The notes: generated by a model not told the origin, from the sequence alone. DNA of 44,407 nt from Anaerococcus lactolyticus ATCC 51172 (GCF_000156575.1 NZ_GG666047.1:1-44407); one strand, 5' to 3'. Counted from the stretch's first letter, positions 24,077 through 32,952 are shown. Numbers and translations are program-made.

Positions 24077-26071
24077 AAAATTTATTAGCACACCTAATAT
24101 TGTCTTAATAATGGCATTTCCCTTACTTGCTTCGATAGTAGTATTTTATTATAATCCTACACTTGGAGCCTTAGGGCTGTTTGTTTCATTATTATTATTT
24201 TTGTTTTTGAAAAGTATAAACACAACCAAGGCTAAGGAATTACAAAGGTATGTTGATGAAGTGTCATATTCTTTTGATTCTATTACTAAAAATGTAGTAT
24301 TTGAAATGCCATTTCCAATCGCTATCGTAGAAGACGATAGGAAGATTAAGTGGCACAATTCATTTTTCAGGGACTTATTTCCAGATAGAACCCTAATAGG
24401 AGAAGAAATAGATACGCTAATTCCAGACTTAGGTGCACTTGAATTTGACAATGAAGAGATTAGGACATCTAAGAATGTAAATATTTCCGATAAGGTAATC
24501 CAGTTTTATTACTCTACAATTTTTGAAGATGATAATAGCAAAGGTCTTACCTTCTTATATGGGATAGACAATACTTACGATGAGTCAATCAAAAAACTTT
24601 TTAAGGATAAGAGGCTGGTATTTTATTCTGTATTTATAGATAACTATGAGGATATAAGAAACTCTGCTAGCTCCGAAAACAGACCTAAAATTTTAGGAGA
24701 GATTGATAGGGTAATAAATGAGTATTTCAAAAAATACAGCTGTCTTGTCAGAAAATATGAAAACGACAGGTTTATGATCCTAAGTGAATACCAGGACTAT
24801 GTTGAAATTCACGATGATAAATTTTCAATTCTCGATAAGGTGAGGGATATTAACGAGGGCAATGCTTTGCCACCAACCTTATCTATAGGCGTTGGTATAG
24901 CAGGAGCTAAGCCTTCAGAAATTTATTCTGATTCAAGAGATGCAATTAACATTGCTCTTTCACGTGGTGGGGACCAAACTGTTGTTAAACTTGAAGATAA
25001 TTATGAGTACTTTGGTGGAAAAACCAAGGCTATAGAAAAAACTTCTAAGGTAAGATCAAGAGTAATTTCCCAAGCCCTAAAAAGAATGATGCAAACAAGC
25101 TCTGATATTTATATCATGGGCCACAATAACCCTGATATGGATTCATTCGGCTCATCCCTAGGAGTCTATGAAGGGGCAAGGACACTTGATAAAGAAGCTT
25201 ACATCATCCTAAATGAAGTAACAAAACCAATTGAGAATATGTATGCAAGGGCCACTGAAGAATTAGAAGAATTAAAAAATCATATCCTTACCGAAGAAGA
25301 GGCGCTTAAGAAGATAAGTCAAGCTTCTTTGGTAATAGTAACAGACAATCATAGGAAAAATTCCACCGAAGGGCCAGGTCTATTAGATAAGACTGACAAT
25401 ATCTTTATCATTGACCACCATAGGAGGGGCAAGGACTATATCAAAAAAGCGACTATTTCCTATATCGAGCCTTACGCTTCATCCGCTTCGGAGCTTGTTA
25501 CAGAAATTTTATCCTATTTGGAAGAAGATTTTAAGGCAAGAACTGCTGTTGCAGAATCGCTATTGGCTGGTATAACAGTTGATACCAAAAATTTTGTCTA
25601 CCAGACTGGAGTTAGGACCTTTGAGGCAGCATCTGTTCTTAAAAGATGGGGTGCTGATTCAGTTTACATCAAAAGGATGTTTAAGGATGACTTTGAGATT
25701 GTAAAATACAAATCAGAGGTAATAGCAGATTCGTTCATAGTGAATGATTTTATTGCTGTAGCTCATTTTAATAGGGAAAAGATGGGTCAACCTTGATTGC
25801 AAGTCAGGCTGCAGATGACCTTTTAAATATAAAAGGAGTTCTTGCAAGCTTTGTCTTAACAAGGGCTAATAATAAAATTCATATTTCAGGTAGAAGCTTA
25901 GGCGATATATCGGTACAATTAATATTAGAGCGCATTGGAGGTGGCGGACACTTAACAGCCGCAGCCACCCAATTAGATATGAGCATGGAAAATGCTGAAA
26001 AAATGTTAAGAAAAGCTATTATTGAATATATAAGAGAGGAAGAAGAAAATGAAAGTAATACTAACAGATAA
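24063..26071 (+). pseudogene. gdpP: Cyclic-di-AMP phosphodiesterase GdpP (YybT), frameshifted
   Basis: GdpP hydrolyses c-di-AMP. The first frame (24063-25796) holds two N-terminal membrane spans (about residues 13-50), a PAS-like region, a degenerate GGDEF domain (about 165-300) and the DHH catalytic domain (GHNNPDMDSFG at about 352 and DHHRRG at about 449). It stops at TGA 25794-25796. The DHHA1 remainder (LIASQAADDL onward, with GGGGHLTAAATQL) continues in another frame, 25793-26071. One missing base, most simply in the A-run at 25777-25780, restores a protein of about 668 residues, the normal length. As written, the enzyme lacks its GGGH substrate-binding end. It could be a real mutation or a sequencing error. 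Confidence 0.9.
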
Positions 26072-26498
26072 TATTGTAAGAGTTGGAGTTAAGGGAGACC
26101 TTGTAGATGTAAAGTCAGGATACTTTAGAAATTATCTAGATCCACAAGGACTTGCTGTTAAAGCAACAAAAGAAAACATGGAAGAACTTGAAAAAATGAG
26201 AGACCAACTTAAGAAAGAAGAAGCTGAAAATAGAAAAGCAGCTGAAGCTCTTAAGGAAAAAATTGAAGGTCTAACTGTAGAACAAAAGGTAAGAGTTGGC
26301 GAAGATGGAAAACTATTTGGTTCTGTAACAAACAAAGATATAGCTGAAGCTCTAGCAAACCAAGGAATTGAACTTGATAGAAAGAGAATCGAAGAAGTTG
26401 AAAAAATCGACGGACTTGGTGAATTTGTTATCAATGCTAGACTATACGAAGGAGTTAACGCAGAGCTTAAAGTTAATGTAGTTGCTGAGGTAGAATAA
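26049..26498 (+). CDS. rplI: 50S ribosomal protein bL9
   Basis: A 149-residue ribosomal protein that binds 23S rRNA near the L1 stalk. The N-terminal domain MKVILTDNIVRVGVKGDLVDVKSGYFRNYL is a standard L9 start, followed by a long charged connecting helix (about 40-80) and the C-terminal domain with FGSVTNKDIAEAL. The start overlaps the end of gdpP and has GAGGAAG upstream. Its stop and the dnaB start overlap as TAATG. The gdpP-rplI-dnaB order is strongly conserved in Firmicutes. Confidence 0.97.
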   Translation: MKVILTDNIVRVGVKGDLVDVKSGYFRNYLDPQGLAVKATKENMEELEKMRDQLKKEEAENRKAAEALKEKIEGLTVEQKVRVGEDGKLFGSVTNKDIAEALANQGIELDRKRIEEVEKIDGLGEFVINARLYEGVNAELKVNVVAEVE

Positions 26499-27829
26499 TG
26501 ACAGATGGCTTAAGGCCACTACCTTATGACTTCTTATCAGAACAGGCTATCATAGGTTGTATTTTAAGTAAAAATTCGACCTTCGATAGTGCAAACCAAA
26601 TTATAAAACCTGTAGACTTTTACGACTCGAGAACCCAGAGGATATACAAGTCCATAGTCACAATGTTTGAAAAAGACATTAAAGTTGATTATGTATCGCT
26701 TGTAAGCCAATTATCGAGTGAAAATATATTACAAGAAGTTGGAGGGGAGGAGTTTATCACTGAGATTACCCTCTCCTCATTTTATACTCCAAATATTGAA
26801 ACTTATTGTAAAACAGTCAAGGAAAAGTCGCTCCTAAGAAGTCTTATTGGGGCAAGTGAGGACATAATCGATTCATCATATAAGCAAACAGATGATGTAA
26901 GCGATATCCTTGCGATCGCAGAAAATAGAATATTTGAAATATCACAAGACAGTCATAGCCAAGGTCTTGTAAGAGTTTCTGAAACAATGGATGAGACCCT
27001 TAAGCAAATAAATGAACTCACCCTTGCTGATGGGAAAATCACTGGAGTGGCAACAGGTCTTGATGTAGTTGATAATAAACTTTCAGGTCTACAAAATTCT
27101 CAACTTATCCTACTTGCAGCCAGACCTGCTATGGGTAAGACTGCCCTAGGTTTGACTATGGCATGGAATGCAGCCAAGGTTGGAAAGTCTGTTGCATTTT
27201 TCTCCCTCGAGATGTCTACCTACCAGCTAAACCAAAGACTTTTATCTATGGTAAGCCTGGTAAGTCTTGAGTCAATTATTAATGGGTCTATAAGGGATGA
27301 CGATTGGACCCTTCTAATTGATGCTACAAAAAAGATAGTTAAGACTGACCTATATGTTGACGAAACACCTGGTATTAGATTATCAGAAATGAAGTCCAAA
27401 CTAAAAAGGTTAAAGGCAGAAAGGGGCCTAGACTTAGTTGTAATCGACTACCTCCAATTGATGCAGGCAGATGGAAGACAGGAAAATAGGCAAAATGAAA
27501 TTGCCTCTATTTCTAGAGGTCTTAAATCTCTATCCAAGGAATTAAATTGTCCAATCCTTTCCCTTGCCCAGCTATCGAGAGAGGCTGACAAGAGGGCAGA
27601 TCATAGACCAATCCTATCTGACCTAAGAGAGTCAGGTGCAATCGAGCAGGATGCAGACGTGGTAATGCTTTTATATAGGGAAGACTATTACGATGAGGAA
27701 GTTGAACCTAACCAAGCCAAGGTGATTTTTGCTAAGCATAGGAATGGTGCAACAGGAACAGTAGATTTGTTCTTCAATAAGCAGTGCACAACTTTCACAG
27801 ACCTATCCCTAAGAGAAGAAAATGTCTAG
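26498..27829 (+). CDS. dnaB: Replicative DNA helicase DnaB
   Basis: The hexameric 5'-3' helicase at the replication fork (called DnaC in Bacillus). The N-terminal DnaB domain begins LPYDFLSEQAIIGCIL; the RecA-like ATPase has Walker A ARPAMGKTA (about residue 207), FFSLEMS, Walker B VVIDYLQLM, the SRGLKSL and LSQLSREAD-type sensor region (here SLAQLSREADKR) and AKHRNGATG. 443 residues is full length, and no intein is present. It overlaps rplI upstream and the GNAT gene downstream, and shares the neighbourhood with dnaD-like and dnaI-like loaders. Confidence 0.97.
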   Translation: MTDGLRPLPYDFLSEQAIIGCILSKNSTFDSANQIIKPVDFYDSRTQRIYKSIVTMFEKDIKVDYVSLVSQLSSENILQEVGGEEFITEITLSSFYTPNIETYCKTVKEKSLLRSLIGASEDIIDSSYKQTDDVSDILAIAENRIFEISQDSHSQGLVRVSETMDETLKQINELTLADGKITGVATGLDVVDNKLSGLQNSQLILLAARPAMGKTALGLTMAWNAAKVGKSVAFFSLEMSTYQLNQRLLSMVSLVSLESIINGSIRDDDWTLLIDATKKIVKTDLYVDETPGIRLSEMKSKLKRLKAERGLDLVVIDYLQLMQADGRQENRQNEIASISRGLKSLSKELNCPILSLAQLSREADKRADHRPILSDLRESGAIEQDADVVMLLYREDYYDEEVEPNQAKVIFAKHRNGATGTVDLFFNKQCTTFTDLSLREENV

Positions 27830-28376
27830 GATATATTTAGCAAAGATAGATACCGAAGCGGCTTTTGAACTTCAGAAGTGGGCAAATTTCTCTGATCCAA
27901 GGCTTATTGGCTATAATTATGGCAACCTTACAGACTTTGAAATCAAACTCTGGCAAGGCACTATTTCTATGCCAAATAAAAAATATTTTGCTGTAAGAAG
28001 AGTATTAGATGACAGGTTTATAGGTTTTGTTGGACTAAAAAATATAAATCCTCTCTTTAAAAGAGCCAAGTTAGGCATAGTTTTCGATCCGAATTTTGTA
28101 TCGGAAGGCTATGGCTATGAGGCAGTCCTTGCTATATTAAGGGTGTTTTTTAAGGAAATGAATTACAGGACTCTAAATTTGGATGTAAATACCTTTAATG
28201 AAAGGGCTCTTAACCTATATAAAAAGTGTGGTTTTAAAATTGCATCTTATAGCAGAGAAGTATTTGAAAATCAAGATATAGAAGCAGATGATAAGGATTT
28301 TGAAATTTCCCATGGCATGATTTATTCGAAAATTATTAATATGAAACTAACAAAGGATGATTATAATGAACTTTGA
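27822..28376 (+). CDS. GNAT family N-acetyltransferase
   Basis: A 184-residue acetyltransferase of the RimJ/RimL-like GNAT group, predicted to transfer acetyl from acetyl-CoA. The core is visible as IGFVGLKNINPLFKRAKLGIVF (strands 4-5 region), the acetyl-CoA loop area SEGYGYEAVLAILRVFF and the terminal NERALNLYKKCGFK. The substrate is unknown. It overlaps dnaB by 8 bases and the DnaD-like gene by 11, so it is transcribed with the replication genes, although no functional link is apparent. Confidence 0.88.
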   Translation: MSRIYLAKIDTEAAFELQKWANFSDPRLIGYNYGNLTDFEIKLWQGTISMPNKKYFAVRRVLDDRFIGFVGLKNINPLFKRAKLGIVFDPNFVSEGYGYEAVLAILRVFFKEMNYRTLNLDVNTFNERALNLYKKCGFKIASYSREVFENQDIEADDKDFEISHGMIYSKIINMKLTKDDYNEL

Positions 28377-29097
28377 AATGCAAGAATTAAAATTAGATAT
28401 GGGTACAACTCCATTTGAAAATATGTTTTTAAATACCTATCTTCAAATGGCTGATGGTGATGCTATCAAGGTTTATCTATTAATCTATAAGGAAATTTAC
28501 AATAATAATACAGTAGATGAAGGCAAAATTAAACGTCAGCTTAACTTTGATGACCAAAGATTTTTAGATGCTGTAAATTTTTGGATTAATATGGGTATTT
28601 TTAGAGAAAAAAAGAACGCTGATGGAAAAACTTATATAGAAATTGTATCCCTAAGACAGATGTATTTTGGTGAAAGTGACCAAACTCCTTCAAATGAAAT
28701 TAATTTCGATAAGGCTCAAAGAAAGTCGATGATGTTTGAAAATATTGAAAGAATAATAGCTAGAAATTTAACTCCAGCTGATATTACAAGGATTCATGAA
28801 ACCCTTGGCGAATATGACCAAGATCCTGAACTAGTTACAGAAGCCTTTAGACAGGCTAGGGAAGCCGGTAATGTCGATGTTAAGTACGTAATGGGCTATT
28901 TAAAAAGCTGGCGAGATACGGGAATAACAAGTCTTAATGACCTAAGGATGAAAGAAGAAAGAGATAAGCTTAAGAAGGTGACAGGAGTGAGGACCTATAG
29001 AAGAAAGTCCGACCCACAAATGCCAAGCGATGGGATGTCTATAACAGAAAAAGCTAGACGCAAGAGACTTCAAAGATTGAATAAGACGGAGAATTAG
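28366..29097 (+). CDS. DnaD-domain replication initiation protein
   Basis: A 243-residue DnaD-like protein. The N-terminal ~100 residues look like a winged-helix oligomerisation domain (DGDAIKVYLLIYKEIYNN). The C-terminal DnaB_2/DnaD domain contains FENIERIIARNLTPADI, FRQAREAGNVDVKYVMGYLKSW and a basic tail. In Firmicutes DnaD acts in primosome assembly with DnaI and the helicase, both encoded beside it. The start at 28366 is chosen because AAAGGA sits about 7 bases before it; an ATG 9 bases earlier would overlap that ribosome-binding site. Confidence 0.88.
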   Translation: MNFEMQELKLDMGTTPFENMFLNTYLQMADGDAIKVYLLIYKEIYNNNTVDEGKIKRQLNFDDQRFLDAVNFWINMGIFREKKNADGKTYIEIVSLRQMYFGESDQTPSNEINFDKAQRKSMMFENIERIIARNLTPADITRIHETLGEYDQDPELVTEAFRQAREAGNVDVKYVMGYLKSWRDTGITSLNDLRMKEERDKLKKVTGVRTYRRKSDPQMPSDGMSITEKARRKRLQRLNKTEN

Positions 29098-29098
29098 T

Positions 29099-30079
29099 AT
29101 GAAAGCTAACGAAAAAGCCTCACTAATCTTAGCAGAAAGACGAAGAATGAATAAGGTTTTGCAGGAAGAGCGCAAAGAGGAAATTTATAAAAAAATCCCA
29201 CAAGTAAAGGCTATTGACGAGCTTATAAAGCAAACGGGTTTTGATAGCTTAAAGCTTGCAGCCTCAAAAATTAATACAGAGCCTTACGAAGAAAAAATAA
29301 AAAAATTAAGGGAAGAAAAAAATAAACTTCTTATTTTAAATGGATATAAGACTGATTACATGGATTTGAAATACCACCATGACCTTTGCAAGGATACAGG
29401 TTTTGTGGGCACCAAGCCTTGTTCCTGTAGATTAAAGTTGATCATAGAAGACAATTATGAAAAATCAGGCCTTAGGGCTGCTATCAATAGGGAAAATTTC
29501 TCTACTTTTAACTATGATTTATTCTCAAAAAATCCCTACATGAATTATCAAGTAAGCCCATATAGAAATATTGTTGATATAGTAAATGATATCAAGCACT
29601 TCATTGATAATTTTGATAAGCAAACAGGAAATATTTATATTTGGGGAGATGTTGGCAGGGGAAAGACTTTTTTGATAAATTCTATTGCCAAAGACCTACT
29701 TGATAGAAATTATTCGGTAGTTTATATGACATCTACCAAGCTATTTAAATTTTTAAACGATTATTACTGGGCCTTTGAAGATAGGCGTGAAAATTTAGAA
29801 AATCAGTACGAAATTATTTTTGATTGTGACTTATTAATAATAGATGATTTAGGAGCTGAGACTCATAGGTCAACTGACCAATCAAATCTTTTTGATGTTG
29901 TAAATGAGAGGATGAATAAGGGACTACCTATAATCTTATCTTCAAATTTAGAAGAGGCAATGATTGGAGAAATTTATGGATCTAGAGTATTTTCTAGAAT
30001 TTTGGGTAATAATTCTAAGACCTATGAAATATTTGGTGAAGATCTAAGATTAAAGGGGACAGATTATGATTTTAGTTGA
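29099..30079 (+). CDS. dnaI: DnaI/DnaC-like helicase loader ATPase
   Basis: An AAA+ ATPase of 326 residues that loads the replicative helicase. The N-terminal part has a cysteine cluster (CKDTGF and KPCSCR, about 98-115), like the zinc-binding region of DnaI. The ATPase domain shows Walker A GDVGRGKTF (about 182), Walker B LLIIDDLGAE (about 245), sensor-1 ILSSN and the sensor-2 SRVFSRI region. It follows the DnaD-like gene by one base and lies close to dnaB, which makes helicase loading the most likely role. The start has GGAG upstream. Confidence 0.9.
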   Translation: MKANEKASLILAERRRMNKVLQEERKEEIYKKIPQVKAIDELIKQTGFDSLKLAASKINTEPYEEKIKKLREEKNKLLILNGYKTDYMDLKYHHDLCKDTGFVGTKPCSCRLKLIIEDNYEKSGLRAAINRENFSTFNYDLFSKNPYMNYQVSPYRNIVDIVNDIKHFIDNFDKQTGNIYIWGDVGRGKTFLINSIAKDLLDRNYSVVYMTSTKLFKFLNDYYWAFEDRRENLENQYEIIFDCDLLIIDDLGAETHRSTDQSNLFDVVNERMNKGLPIILSSNLEEAMIGEIYGSRVFSRILGNNSKTYEIFGEDLRLKGTDYDFS

Positions 30080-30737
30080 TAGAGATCAGATGCGTGCTAT
30101 AGACCGATATGCAATTAATACTCTAAAAATTCCAAGCATTTGCTTGGTTGAAAGAGCAAGTCTTGCTGTGCTTAAACATATCAACCTCAATAAGTTTGGC
30201 TACTTTGCAGTAGTGGCAGGAGTCGGAAATAACGGCGCCGATGGTCTTGCCCTTGCCAGAAACCTCCTTGCTAGATACAAGGATGTGGAAATTTATATTG
30301 TGGGCGATGTAGCAATGGCTAGTGAAGAATTTAAGATAAACCTTGCCTCTTGCGAGACCCTCTGCGAGGAAATCTTTTATGTTGAAAGCATTGAAGATTT
30401 GGAAAATATGGAAAAAAGGTTGGCAAATGTAAACCTAATTGTTGATGCTCTTTTTGGTACAGGACTTAATAGAACAGTGACAGGAATCTATGCAACAGTT
30501 ATTTCAATATTAAATAATGTGATGAAATATAAGGTCTCAATCGACCTTCCTTCTGGCCTTGATGCCTCAACAGGCATGGACCTTGGTGAAGTTGTTGATG
30601 CAGACTTAATTGTCACTCTCCAACTAATGAAGGCAGGTATCTACGAAAGAGAAGCTTATAAGAAAAAGTGCGTAATAGAAGATATAGGTATTCCACAAAA
30701 GGCTATAGATTCTGTTTTATACGGGTTAGTAAATTAA
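30066..30737 (+). CDS. nnrE: NAD(P)H-hydrate epimerase
   Basis: Epimerises damaged (R)-NAD(P)HX to the S form so that the partner dehydratase can repair it. It consists of the YjeF N-terminal domain alone: RDQMRAIDRYAI, GVGNNGADGLALARNL (about 55-70), NLIVDALFGTGLNR and DLPSGLDASTG. The dehydratase half (NnrD) is not fused and is not in the window. 223 residues is normal for the stand-alone form. It overlaps dnaI by 14 bases. A terminator follows. Confidence 0.92.
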   Translation: MILVDRDQMRAIDRYAINTLKIPSICLVERASLAVLKHINLNKFGYFAVVAGVGNNGADGLALARNLLARYKDVEIYIVGDVAMASEEFKINLASCETLCEEIFYVESIEDLENMEKRLANVNLIVDALFGTGLNRTVTGIYATVISILNNVMKYKVSIDLPSGLDASTGMDLGEVVDADLIVTLQLMKAGIYEREAYKKKCVIEDIGIPQKAIDSVLYGLVN

Positions 30738-30769
30738 GAAAGACTTTCTACGAGTCTTTTTTATTTTTT
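30738..30769 (+). terminator. Intrinsic terminator after nnrE
   Basis: AAAGACT and AGTCTTT with a 7-base loop, followed by a T-rich run. It closes the long replication-gene operon. Confidence 0.75.
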
Positions 30770-30796
30770 TGCAATTCTTTACCATGATGATATAAT
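30768..30796 (+). promoter_or_regulatory. Promoter of the DUF4349 lipoprotein gene
   Basis: TATAAT at 30791-30796 with TTTGCA at 30768-30773, spacer 17. The -10 is perfect and the -35 is partial. It lies 21 bases before the start codon. Confidence 0.5.
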
Positions 30797-30817
30797 AAAA
30801 GAAAAGAGGAGGCTCTT

Positions 30818-31699
30818 ATGAAAAAGAAAATTTTGCTCATAGTACTCAGTCTATTTGTCCTAACTTCTTGTGGGGTTGGGTCCTATTCTATAAAGGAAGA
30901 AGCAAATAAAGCCTTAGACTATGCGAGCGAACATGACCAAGCAAGAGAGGAAATGACAAAAGATGAAGCAGGTCCTAGTGAAGCAAGCGAGAATTTAAGT
31001 GAAAATCCGGACGATTATATAGAAAAGTTTGTCTATATAGACCTTGAAACCATGAAATATGATGAGGATTTAAAAACTATAAAGAATAGTGTTAATACTC
31101 TTAAAGGTTTGATAGAAAATGAAGCGACCTTTTTCTCCTCATCTGATAGGTCAAATGATCTAAAAACAACCGAATTTACCATAAAAATCCCAAGAGATAG
31201 GTCGGAAAAATTTGACCAAGTCTTAGCAGGTATAGGCAAGACTATGGATATTAATAAAAATTCTAATAACCTACAAACTGCTTTCAGGGATGTGGATAAG
31301 GATCTAGAGATTAAGCAAAAACAACTAAAAAAATTCAATGAGCTCTTGGATAAAACTACTAATATTGATGACACCCTTGTTATAAATGCAAAAATTATAG
31401 AAACCCAGGGTGAGATTGATGCTATAAAAAAGGCAAAGGCAGACCTAAAAACAAGGGTGACCTATGATACCTACAATATCACCCTCAAGGAAGTTTTTTC
31501 CTTTGACCAAAGAGCAAACAACCCAGACTTAGGAACTAGGATTAAGCTAGCCATGGGAGAATCCTTAGCTATATTCAAAGGATTTTTCTCTCAATTAATA
31601 GTAGGATTTTTCCTCTACCTACCATTTATCATCATAATTTTACTGGTTGTTTTCATCATTTATGGGCAAAAGAAAAAAATCAAGAAACCAAGGGACTGA
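30818..31699 (+). CDS. DUF4349 domain lipoprotein
   Basis: A 293-residue predicted lipoprotein: a lysine-rich N-terminus, a hydrophobic segment, and lipobox LTSC (Cys18). The body contains DYIEKFVYIDLET, FTIKIPRDRSEKFDQVLAGIGK and a coiled-coil segment DLEIKQKQLKKFNELLDK with VINAKIIETQGEIDAIK, matching DUF4349. A C-terminal membrane span (about 262-285) with a basic KKKIKKPRD tail would anchor it at both ends. The function is unknown. It has its own promoter, AGAGGAGG ribosome-binding site and terminator, so it is monocistronic. Confidence 0.88.
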   Translation: MKKKILLIVLSLFVLTSCGVGSYSIKEEANKALDYASEHDQAREEMTKDEAGPSEASENLSENPDDYIEKFVYIDLETMKYDEDLKTIKNSVNTLKGLIENEATFFSSSDRSNDLKTTEFTIKIPRDRSEKFDQVLAGIGKTMDINKNSNNLQTAFRDVDKDLEIKQKQLKKFNELLDKTTNIDDTLVINAKIIETQGEIDAIKKAKADLKTRVTYDTYNITLKEVFSFDQRANNPDLGTRIKLAMGESLAIFKGFFSQLIVGFFLYLPFIIIILLVVFIIYGQKKKIKKPRD

Positions 31700-31718
31700 T
31701 TAATCAGTCCCTTTTTTG
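31691..31718 (+). terminator. Intrinsic terminator after the DUF4349 gene
   Basis: A perfect 22-base palindrome (AGGGACTGATT and its complement) directly followed by seven Ts. The lipoprotein stop codon lies within the stem. Confidence 0.9.
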
Positions 31719-31784
31719 TAAAATAATTTTTACTCTTAAGTTTGCTTTAAGACAAAAATACTTGGGACAATATTAGTTTCCTCA

Positions 31785-32700
31785 TATGTATCCTTATTAT
31801 TTAAATCCCATATAATTAATAAAAAAAACCCGATGCAGGTGCGAAACCAATTCATAAAGAACTATAGAGACCTCTTGTCGCTGCGCTCCTCGAGGTGGGA
31901 GTCTTTTATTTGAACTATTTTTTAAAATATGAGAGTAATTTTTATATGAAAAGCAATATAAATTCCCAGGAACCAATATAAACCCACACACCCATCTCGA
32001 ACGCAGTGAGAGACCTCCATCATTCAGGATATCAAAGGTTCCGTATGTGCATCGTTATTATACTAATCCTTCATAATTCACCATAAAAAACCCCAATGCA
32101 AGTGCGAACTCCCATTCAGAAAAAACTATATAGACATCTCGTCGCCGTGCTCCTCGAGGTGGGGGCCTTTTTATTTGAACTATTTTTCAAAATATGAAAG
32201 TGATTTATATATGAAAAGCAATATAAATTCACAGGAACCAATATAAACCCACAAACCCATCTCGAACGCAGTGAGAGACCTCCATCGTTAAGGATATCAA
32301 GGGTTCCGTATGTGCATCGTTATTATACTAATCCTTCATAATTCACCATAAAAAATTCCGATGCAGGTGCGAAACCAATTCAGAAAAAACTATAGAGACC
32401 TCTAGTCTCTGTGCTCCTCGAGGTGGGGGCCTTTTATTTGAACTATTTTTCAAAATATGAGAGTGATTTTTATATGAACAGCAATATAAATTCCCAGGAA
32501 CCAATATAAACCCACAAACCCATCTCGAACGCAGTGAGAGATCTCCATCATTCAGGATATCAAGGGTTCCGTATGTGCATCGTTATTATCTTAAGCCTTT
32601 ATAATTAACAAAAAATACCGATGCAGGTGCAAACCCAATTCATAAAGAACTATAGAGACCTCTTGTCGCTGCGTTCCTCGAGGTGGGAGTCCTTTATTCT
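31785..32700. repeat. Tandem array of ~263-bp units with inverted hairpin motifs
   Basis: Three full units begin at 31831, 32094 and 32359 (periods 263, 265 and 260), and a fourth partial unit runs from 32619 to about 32700. A diverged copy of the unit's tail precedes the first at about 31785-31830. Each full unit holds motif A (GACCTC...CTCGAGGTGGG) and, about 100 bases on, motif B (CCCATCTCGAACGCAGTGAG), which resembles the reverse complement of A. Other well-kept blocks are AGGAACCAATATAAACCCACA and GTTCCGTATGTGCATCGTTATTAT. No convincing gene is present. The structure resembles REP/BIME-type extragenic repeats with an unusually long unit. Confidence 0.9.
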
Positions 32701-32713
32701 AACTTTCTTTTAT

Positions 32714-32742
32714 TTGACAAGTCATAATTTTCTTGATATGAT
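32714..32742 (+). promoter_or_regulatory. Promoter of tRNA-Val
   Basis: TTGACA at 32714-32719, a 17-base spacer and TATGAT at 32737-32742, a near-perfect sigma-A promoter 9 bases before the tRNA. The repeat array stops about 14 bases upstream of it. Confidence 0.85.
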
Positions 32743-32751
32743 TAAACAAAT

Positions 32752-32827
32752 GGGGAGTTAGCTCAGCTGGAAGAGCATCACGTTGACATCGTGGAGGTCG
32801 CTGGTTCAAGTCCAGTACTTCCCACCA
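32752..32827 (+). tRNA. tRNA-Val (anticodon GAC)
   Basis: A complete cloverleaf: acceptor GGGGAGT/ACTTCCC, D-arm GCTC...GAGC, anticodon stem TCACG/CGTGG with loop TTGACAT (anticodon GAC), T-arm GCTGG-TTCAAGT-CCAGT, discriminator A and an encoded CCA. It has its own promoter and terminator. Confidence 0.95.
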
Positions 32828-32830
32828 CTT

Positions 32831-32853
32831 GCAGGAATAAACCTGCTTTTTTT
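32831..32853 (+). terminator. Intrinsic terminator after tRNA-Val
   Basis: GCAGG and CCTGC with a 6-base loop followed by seven Ts, four bases after the tRNA 3' end. Confidence 0.85.
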
Positions 32854-32892
32854 ATTTGCCTTAAATCTTTACATGGAAAAATTTTTAAAAAT

Positions 32893-32952
32893 AAAACCCC
32901 CGGACCTAGCAAAAGTAAAAATGCTATTACTTTCAAAGTCCAAGGGGGTTTT
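32893..32952 (-). terminator. Terminator of the O-acetyltransferase gene
   Basis: On the minus strand, AAAACCCCC and GGGGGTTTT bracket a second nested AT-rich stem, and a T-rich run follows (TTTTATTTTT). It begins directly after the stop codon of the minus-strand gene. Confidence 0.75.

Noticed and set aside
25770-25796. Programmed -1 ribosomal frameshift in gdpP
   Set aside because: The in-frame words are AGG GAA AAG, which is not a good slippery heptamer (P-site GAA to GGA re-pairing is poor), and GdpP is not known to use recoding. Mutation or a sequencing error is simpler.
31797-31991. Minus-strand 64-codon reading frame in the repeat array
   Set aside because: It crosses the first repeat unit, has no supporting ribosome-binding site and no recognisable composition, and is not preserved in the other units.
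31785-32700. CRISPR array or retron in the repeat region
   Set aside because: The units are about 263 bp with no short repeat/unique-spacer alternation, no cas or reverse-transcriptase gene is nearby, and whole units are similar throughout.
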